This document shows, piece by piece, positions 5,305-8,976 of a stretch of 8,976 nucleotides of DNA. Source of the DNA: Nitriliruptorales bacterium. Lineage in GTDB: Bacteria; Actinomycetota; Nitriliruptoria; Euzebyales; Egibacteraceae. Positions within the stretch are counted from its first letter, which is position 1. Every line of letters begins with the position of its first letter. A model generated the notes under the pieces. The model saw only the letters and a list, made by a program, of their open reading frames with translations, searched no databases and was not told where the DNA came from. The DNA is taken from assembly GCA_007133145.1 (NCBI GenBank), contig SLNF01000148.1:1-8976 (forward strand). Direction: 5' to 3'. Made by a program: the position numbers and the translations under genes.

Positions 5305-6533
5305 GCCCACGCCGGGTCACGATCCTCGGCTCCACCGGCTCGATCGGCACCCAGGCCCTCGAGGTCCTCGACGCCAACCCCGGGGCCTTCACCGTCGCGG
5401 GGCTCGCTGCCGGCCGCGACGTCGAGACCCTCGTCGCGCAGGCCCGGGCCACCGGAGCCGGCCATGTCGCACTCGCCGACGCCGGCGCAGCCGCCGTCGC
5501 CCGGGACACGCTCGCGCCCGACGTCGAGGTGCTCGAGGGCGTCGAGGGCGTCGCCGCGCTCGCCGCCGCGCCTGCCGACCTCGTCCTCAACGGCATCACC
5601 GGCGCGGCGGGGCTGCGCTCCACGCTCGCTGCGCTCGAGGCGGGCACGCCGGTCGCGCTCGCGAACAAGGAGTCGCTCATCGTCGGCGGCGACCTCGTCC
5701 TCGCTGCCGCCGCGCGCGCGGCCGACCGCCACGGCGCGCACCCCCTCGGCGGGTGCACTCCCGGTGGGGCGCCCCCACCGCTGGGGGGGCTGCGCCACGG
5801 CTGGCTGCTGCCGGTCGACTCCGAGCACTCCGCGCTCGCGCAGGCGCTGCGCGGCACCGACCCCGGGGAGGTCACCCGGCTCCTCGTCACCGCCTCGGGT
5901 GGGCCGTTCAGGGGCCGACGACGCGGGGAACTCGCCGGCGTGCGCGCCGCCGACGCGCTCGCCCACCCCACGTGGGACATGGGCGCGGTCATCACCGTGA
6001 ACTCCGCGACGCTGGCGAACAAGGGCCTCGAGGTCATCGAGGCGCACCTGCTCTTCGACGTGGCCTACGACGCGATCGAGGTCGTCGTGCACCCGCAGTC
6101 GATCGTCCACAGCATGGTCGAGCTCTGCGACGGGGCGACGATCGCGAAGCTCTCCCCACCGGACATGCGCCTGCCGATCCAGCTCGCGCTCGCGCACCCC
6201 GCCCGCCTGGCCCACGCCCCCGCGCTCACCGACTGGACGTTGCCGCTCGACCTGCGCTTCGAGCCCGTGGACCGCGAGACCTTCCCCATGCTCGCCCTCG
6301 CCGAGGCCGCCGGCAGGGCCGGGGGCACCGCCCCGGCGGTCTACAACGCCGCGAACGAGGAGGCCGTCGCCGCGCTGCTCGCCGACGAGGTCGACGTCCT
6401 CGGCATCGAGGCCGTCGTCGCGGCAGTCTTGGAGGAGCACGAGCCCGTGCCGGCGGCGGATCTCGAGACCGTGCTCGCCGCCGACCGCTGGGCCCGGCGG
6501 CGAGCCCGGTCACGGCTGTCCGGGGAGAGGTAG
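5301..6533 (+). CDS. dxr: 1-deoxy-D-xylulose 5-phosphate reductoisomerase with internal insertion
   Basis: Dxr converts 1-deoxyxylulose 5-phosphate to 2-C-methyl-D-erythritol 4-phosphate using NADPH and a divalent metal, the second step of the MEP isoprenoid pathway (fosmidomycin target). Seen: NADPH-binding ILGSTGSIGTQALEV (residues 8-22), NGITGAAGL, LANKESL (120-126), metal ligands D173 and E175 in PVDSEHSAL and E244 in NKGLEVIEA, the TASGGPFRG loop, HPTWDMG, HPQSIVHSMVE and NAANEEAV. Start ATG 5301 overlaps the rlmN stop by 4 nt, giving 410 aa. The family is usually about 380-400 aa. The excess is a Gly/Pro-rich 22-residue insertion (about residues 144-167) directly before the metal-binding motif; without it the length is 388. 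All catalytic motifs are intact and in one frame, so I call it functional. Enzyme identity is certain; the effect of the insertion is unknown. Confidence 0.97.
   Translation: MSPRRVTILGSTGSIGTQALEVLDANPGAFTVAGLAAGRDVETLVAQARATGAGHVALADAGAAAVARDTLAPDVEVLEGVEGVAALAAAPADLVLNGITGAAGLRSTLAALEAGTPVALANKESLIVGGDLVLAAAARAADRHGAHPLGGCTPGGAPPPLGGLRHGWLLPVDSEHSALAQALRGTDPGEVTRLLVTASGGPFRGRRRGELAGVRAADALAHPTWDMGAVITVNSATLANKGLEVIEAHLLFDVAYDAIEVVVHPQSIVHSMVELCDGATIAKLSPPDMRLPIQLALAHPARLAHAPALTDWTLPLDLRFEPVDRETFPMLALAEAAGRAGGTAPAVYNAANEEAVAALLADEVDVLGIEAVVAAVLEEHEPVPAADLETVLAADRWARRRARSRLSGER
5727..5801 (+). repeat. In-frame palindromic insertion in dxr flanked by 9-bp direct repeats (possible mobile element remnant)
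   Basis: The 9-mer CGCCACGGC occurs at 5727-5735 and again at 5793-5801, exactly bounding 57 nt. Repeat plus spacer is 66 nt, or 22 codons. The interior is palindromic at two levels. Near-terminal inverted repeats GCGCACCCCC (5736-5745) and GGGGGCTGCGC (5785-5795) pair with one bulged C at 5790. Inside, CGGTGGGG (5762-5769) pairs perfectly with CCCCACCG (5773-5780) over a 3-nt loop. A competing 6-bp stem is 5738-5743 with 5751-5756. The encoded segment is AHPLGGCTPGGAPPPLGGL plus a second RHG, and uses ACT, GGT and CCA codons that are scarce in neighbouring genes. It resembles a small insertion with a target-site duplication, like Rickettsia palindromic elements in concept. A single copy in this window cannot prove mobility. 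Confidence 0.55.
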
Positions 6534-6536
6534 ACG

Positions 6537-7700
6537 ATGGCGATCGCCCTGTTCTTCGGCGTCCTCGTCCTCTCGATCGTCATCCACGAGGCGGGGCACT
6601 TCTGGACCGCGCGCCGGTTCGGCATGAAGGCGGAGCGCTTCTTCATCGGCTTCGGTCCGACGCTGTGGTCGACCCAGCGGGGCGAGACCGAGGTCGGCAT
6701 CAAGGCGATCCCCGCCGGCGGCTTCGTGAAGATCGCGGGGATGAGCCGCTCCGAGCCCGTCGATCCCGTCGACGAGCCCCGCGCCTTCTACAACCACCCG
6801 CCCTACCAGCGCGCCATCGTCCTCGTCGCCGGGGTCGTGACCCACTTCGTCCTCGCCGCGCTGCTCATCTGGGGCGGGCTGACCTTCTCCGAGCTCCCGC
6901 GCTTCGACGGCATGCAACCGGTCGTGAACGCCGCGGTCGGCGGCGTCGAGGAGGGCACCGCCGCGGAGGCCGCCGGCCTCGAGCCCGGTGACGAGTTCCT
7001 CACGATCGCCGGCGAGGACGCGACCGACCCGGAGGCGGCCGTCGACGCGATCGCCGCGCGCCCGGGGGAGTCGATCGAGATCGCGGTGCTGCGCGACGGC
7101 GAGGAGCAGGTCCTCACCGCGACGCTGCCCGAGACCGACCCCGAGGGCGAGGAGCGCGGGTTCCTCGGCGTGGCCATCGCGGGCCTGCCGCAGTTCGTGT
7201 CCTACGGTCCGGGCGAGGCGGTGGTCGCGACGTTCGTCGGCGACGCCTCGCTGTTCGCGCAGACCAATGCCTTCATCCGGGGCCTCGGCCAGGCGCTGAG
7301 CCCCGAGTCGCTGAGCGCCTGGCTCGCGCAGGCCGACGGCGAGACACCGCGCAGCGACGCCGGGCCGATCAGCGTCGTCGGCATCGGCCAGGCCGTCGGG
7401 GCGCTCGGCAGCGCCGACGCCTGGTCGGGCGTGCTGCTGCTGATGATCCAGATCCAGATCGTCATCGGCTTCCTCAACATCATCCCGCTCCCGCCCTTCG
7501 ACGGCGGGCACCTCGCGCAGCTCGCGATCGAGTCGACGGTCAACGGGGTGCGTCGCCTCCTCGGCAAGACGCCCGACTGGGAGCTCTCCCCGGCGGTGGT
7601 CACCCCGCTCGCCCTCGCGGTGCTCCTGCTCGTCGTCGGCTTCGCCGCGACGGCGATCTACATCGACATCGTCAACCCCGTCTCGGGGCTCTTCGAGTAG
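6537..7700 (+). CDS. rseP: Site-2 intramembrane zinc metalloprotease (RseP/Rip1 family)
   Basis: This protease family cuts substrates within the membrane, typically anti-sigma factors already trimmed by another protease, and so releases stress sigma factors; the mycobacterial member is Rip1. The zinc motif HEAGH is at residues 17-21, in the first membrane segment. The third zinc ligand region NIIPLPPFDGGH is at 314-325 (Asp322), inside a later membrane segment. Further membrane segments lie near 92-113 and 354-376. A single PDZ domain is visible at about 126-200 (GLEPGDEFLTIAGED), and GPISVVGIGQ (277-286) is a conserved S2P element. At 387 aa with one PDZ it is closer to Rip1 than to two-PDZ E. 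coli RseP (about 450 aa). ATG 6537 follows the dxr stop by 3 nt, with GGGGAGAGG (6522-6530) as ribosome site. Its substrate is not encoded nearby. Confidence 0.96.
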   Translation: MAIALFFGVLVLSIVIHEAGHFWTARRFGMKAERFFIGFGPTLWSTQRGETEVGIKAIPAGGFVKIAGMSRSEPVDPVDEPRAFYNHPPYQRAIVLVAGVVTHFVLAALLIWGGLTFSELPRFDGMQPVVNAAVGGVEEGTAAEAAGLEPGDEFLTIAGEDATDPEAAVDAIAARPGESIEIAVLRDGEEQVLTATLPETDPEGEERGFLGVAIAGLPQFVSYGPGEAVVATFVGDASLFAQTNAFIRGLGQALSPESLSAWLAQADGETPRSDAGPISVVGIGQAVGALGSADAWSGVLLLMIQIQIVIGFLNIIPLPPFDGGHLAQLAIESTVNGVRRLLGKTPDWELSPAVVTPLALAVLLLVVGFAATAIYIDIVNPVSGLFE

Positions 7701-7706
7701 CCCGCC

Positions 7707-7736
7707 GCCGCGCCCGGGCGTCATCGTCAGCGCGGC
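7707..7736 (+). terminator. Weak candidate terminator hairpin after rseP
   Basis: GCCGCGC (7707-7713) pairs perfectly with GCGCGGC (7730-7736), 7 bp, over a 16-nt loop, starting 6 nt after the rseP stop. There is no T-tract and the loop is long. Position fits the end of the pyrH-rseP unit. Confidence 0.35.
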
Positions 7737-7753
7737 TTCGTCCGCGAGGCCGA

Positions 7754-7780
7754 CCTCACCGGGCCGCAAGGGGCGTGAGG
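7754..7780 (+). other. Hairpin with GCAA tetraloop upstream of ispG
   Basis: CCTCAC (7754-7759) pairs with GTGAGG (7775-7780). Above an internal loop, CC (7764-7765) can pair with GG (7770-7771) around a GCAA loop (7766-7769), a GNRA-type tetraloop. It ends 15 nt before a possible -10 element at 7796, so it covers the place where a -35 box would lie. It could be a second terminator arm or a DNA-level operator; nothing distinguishes these. Confidence 0.3.
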
Positions 7781-7795
7781 ACCGTTGGTGGGCGG

Positions 7796-7801
7796 TACCC
7801 T
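7796..7801 (+). promoter_or_regulatory. Possible -10 element for ispG
   Basis: TACCCT, in the context GGTACCCT, fits the TANNNT pattern of actinobacterial -10 boxes and lies 61 nt before the ispG GTG. No good -35 match is found at 16-19 nt upstream, so this is only a suggestion. The 162-nt gap before ispG, against 65 nt or less inside the preceding unit, supports a separate start of transcription. Confidence 0.28.
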
Positions 7802-7862
7802 GGCCCTTGCGGGCGCGCCGCACCGTCCGCTGCTCCGTCACCGACCGGGAGGCCCTGACACC

Positions 7863-8976
7863 GTGGGCACGACCTTGCCGCTCATCAACCAGCCGGCTCC
7901 TGATCCCGCGCTGCCCGCCCACCACCAGCCGCCGCGGCGCCGCCCGACGCGGGCGCTGCACGTCGGCGACGTGCCGGTCGGCGGGGGCGCGCCGGTCAGC
8001 GTGCAGTCGATGACGACGACGCCGACCCACGACGTCAACGCCACGTTGCAGCAGATCGCGGCCCTGCAGGCGGCCGGCGTCGACATCGTGCGCGTCGCGG
8101 TGCCGCGCAACGAGGACGCCGACGCCCTCGCGACGATCGCCGAGAAGTCCCCGGTGCCGATCATCGCCGACATCCACTTCCAGTGGAAGTACGCGATGGC
8201 CGCGATCGAGGCCGGGTGCGCCGGCGTGCGCATCAACCCGGGCAACATCCGCAAGCACGAGAAGGTGCGGGTCATCGGCGACGCGGCGAAGGAGCGCGGG
8301 GTCCCCATCCGCATCGGGGTCAACGGCGGCTCACTCGAGGACGTCGTGCTCGAGCGCCACGGCGGCGTCACGCCCGAGGCGCTCGTCGAGAGCGCGCTGG
8401 GCGAGGCCCGCCTCCTCGAGGACGTCGACTTCTACGACACGAAGATCTCGGTGAAGCACTCCGACCCCTGGGTGATGATCCAGACCTACCGGCTGCTCGC
8501 CGAGCGCTGCGACTACCCCCTCCATCTCGGCGTCACCGAGGCGGGTCCGCCCAAGACCGGCAACATCAAGTCCGCGGTGGGCATCGGCACGTTGCTCGCC
8601 GAGGGCATCGGCGACACGATCCGCGTCTCGCTCTCGGCCGACCCCGTCGAGGAGGTCAAGGCCGGGATCGCCATCCTCGAGTCGCTGCACCTGCGCGAGC
8701 GCGGGCTCGACGTCGTGGCCTGCCCGTCCTGTGCCCGCGCCGAGGTCGACGTCTACACCCTCGCCGAGCGGGTCCAGCACGGCCTCGACGGCCTCGACGT
8801 GCCGCTGCGCGTCGCGGTCATGGGCTGCATCGTCAACGGGCCAGGGGAGGCGCGCGAGGCCGACATCGGCGTGGCCGCCGGCAAGGGCAAGGGCCAGATC
8901 ATCAAGCAGGGCGAGGTCCTCTTCACCGTCGCCGAGGAGGACATCGTCGAGACGCTCGTGCACTTCGCCCACGAGA
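7863..8976 (+). CDS. ispG: 4-hydroxy-3-methylbut-2-en-1-yl diphosphate synthase (3' partial)
   Basis: IspG (GcpE) is the [4Fe-4S] enzyme that turns methylerythritol cyclodiphosphate into HMBPP, the penultimate MEP-pathway step, so it works downstream of Dxr in this window. The frame is open to the right edge, with 371 residues visible; by comparison with mycobacterial IspG only a short C-terminal stretch is missing. Motifs: VQSMTTTPTHDV (residues 47-58), VPIIADIHFQWKYAM, GVRINPGNI, IRIGVNGGSLE, ISVKHSDP, YPLHLGVTEAG and GDTIRVSLSADPVEEV. Cluster cysteines are C287 and C290 (ACPSC) and C322 (MGCIVNGPGE), with E329. The start is GTG 7863, with GGGAGG at 7847-7852. It gives a Pro-rich N-terminal arm of about 30 residues before RALHVGDVPVG, similar in length to the mycobacterial protein. 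This is the bacterial type without the plant insert domain. Confidence 0.97.
   Translation, partial: MGTTLPLINQPAPDPALPAHHQPPRRRPTRALHVGDVPVGGGAPVSVQSMTTTPTHDVNATLQQIAALQAAGVDIVRVAVPRNEDADALATIAEKSPVPIIADIHFQWKYAMAAIEAGCAGVRINPGNIRKHEKVRVIGDAAKERGVPIRIGVNGGSLEDVVLERHGGVTPEALVESALGEARLLEDVDFYDTKISVKHSDPWVMIQTYRLLAERCDYPLHLGVTEAGPPKTGNIKSAVGIGTLLAEGIGDTIRVSLSADPVEEVKAGIAILESLHLRERGLDVVACPSCARAEVDVYTLAERVQHGLDGLDVPLRVAVMGCIVNGPGEAREADIGVAAGKGKGQIIKQGEVLFTVAEEDIVETLVHFAHE

Noticed and set aside
5783..5789. Seven-G run in dxr considered as a frameshift
   Set aside because: The Dxr frame is correct on both sides, and compensating errors could not account for 22 extra residues bounded by direct repeats. 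Read support should still be checked.
4246..6440. Minus-strand open frames (354 and 403 codons) opposite rlmN and dxr
   Set aside because: Mirror-frame artefacts of conserved plus-strand genes; no coding signature of their own.
6510..8258. Long minus-strand open frame (582 codons) opposite dxr end, rseP and ispG
   Set aside because: It lies opposite well-identified genes, its translation is Arg/Asp/Gly-biased low complexity with no family motif, and such antisense frames are expected when third positions are almost all G or C.
1..8976. tRNA, CRISPR array, phage, toxin-antitoxin or biosynthetic cluster
   Set aside because: No cloverleaf, regularly spaced repeats, integrase/transposase or non-housekeeping gene was seen; all coding space is taken by nine conserved genes.

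Overview
The window is a very GC-rich (C/G at almost every third codon position), uniformly plus-strand block of housekeeping genes. The order is rpsB-tsf-pyrH-frr-cdsA-rlmN-dxr-rseP-ispG, with rpsB cut at the left edge and ispG at the right. This order, with rlmN and an ispG next to a Rip1-type protease and no uppS between frr and cdsA, is the layout known from Actinomycetota such as Mycobacterium. The short (204 aa) EF-Ts and the long acidic/Ala-Pro tail on ribosomal protein S2 differ from the best-known model actinobacteria. That suggests a deep-branching actinobacterial lineage, but I cannot name one from sequence alone.

Layout. Positions 2-1696 hold the translation pair rpsB (S2) and tsf (EF-Ts), joined by a C-rich 63-nt linker and followed by a GC hairpin that probably ends this unit. 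A candidate promoter at 1758-1788 then starts a run of six closely packed genes: pyrH (UMP kinase) and frr (ribosome recycling factor) overlap by 4 nt, cdsA (CDP-diacylglycerol synthase) follows after 65 nt, rlmN (rRNA/tRNA m2A methyltransferase) after 49 nt, dxr (MEP pathway) overlaps rlmN by 4 nt, and rseP (site-2 protease) begins 3 nt after dxr. A 162-nt gap with two hairpins and a possible -10 element precedes ispG, a second MEP-pathway enzyme.

Functionally the block combines protein synthesis (S2, EF-Ts, RRF, RlmN), nucleotide supply (PyrH), membrane lipid and isoprenoid precursor synthesis (CdsA, Dxr, IspG) and membrane-stress proteolysis (RseP). I see no phage, CRISPR, tRNA or defence genes and no new multi-gene system. 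The main anomaly is inside dxr. An in-frame 66-nt insertion, bounded by an exact 9-bp direct repeat and made of nested GC palindromes, adds 22 residues just before the metal-binding VDSEH motif. It looks like a small palindromic element that has become part of the protein. Lesser points are the repetitive S2 tail with two copies of an EWE motif, and a C-rich rpsB-tsf linker with strong G-quadruplex potential on the opposite strand.
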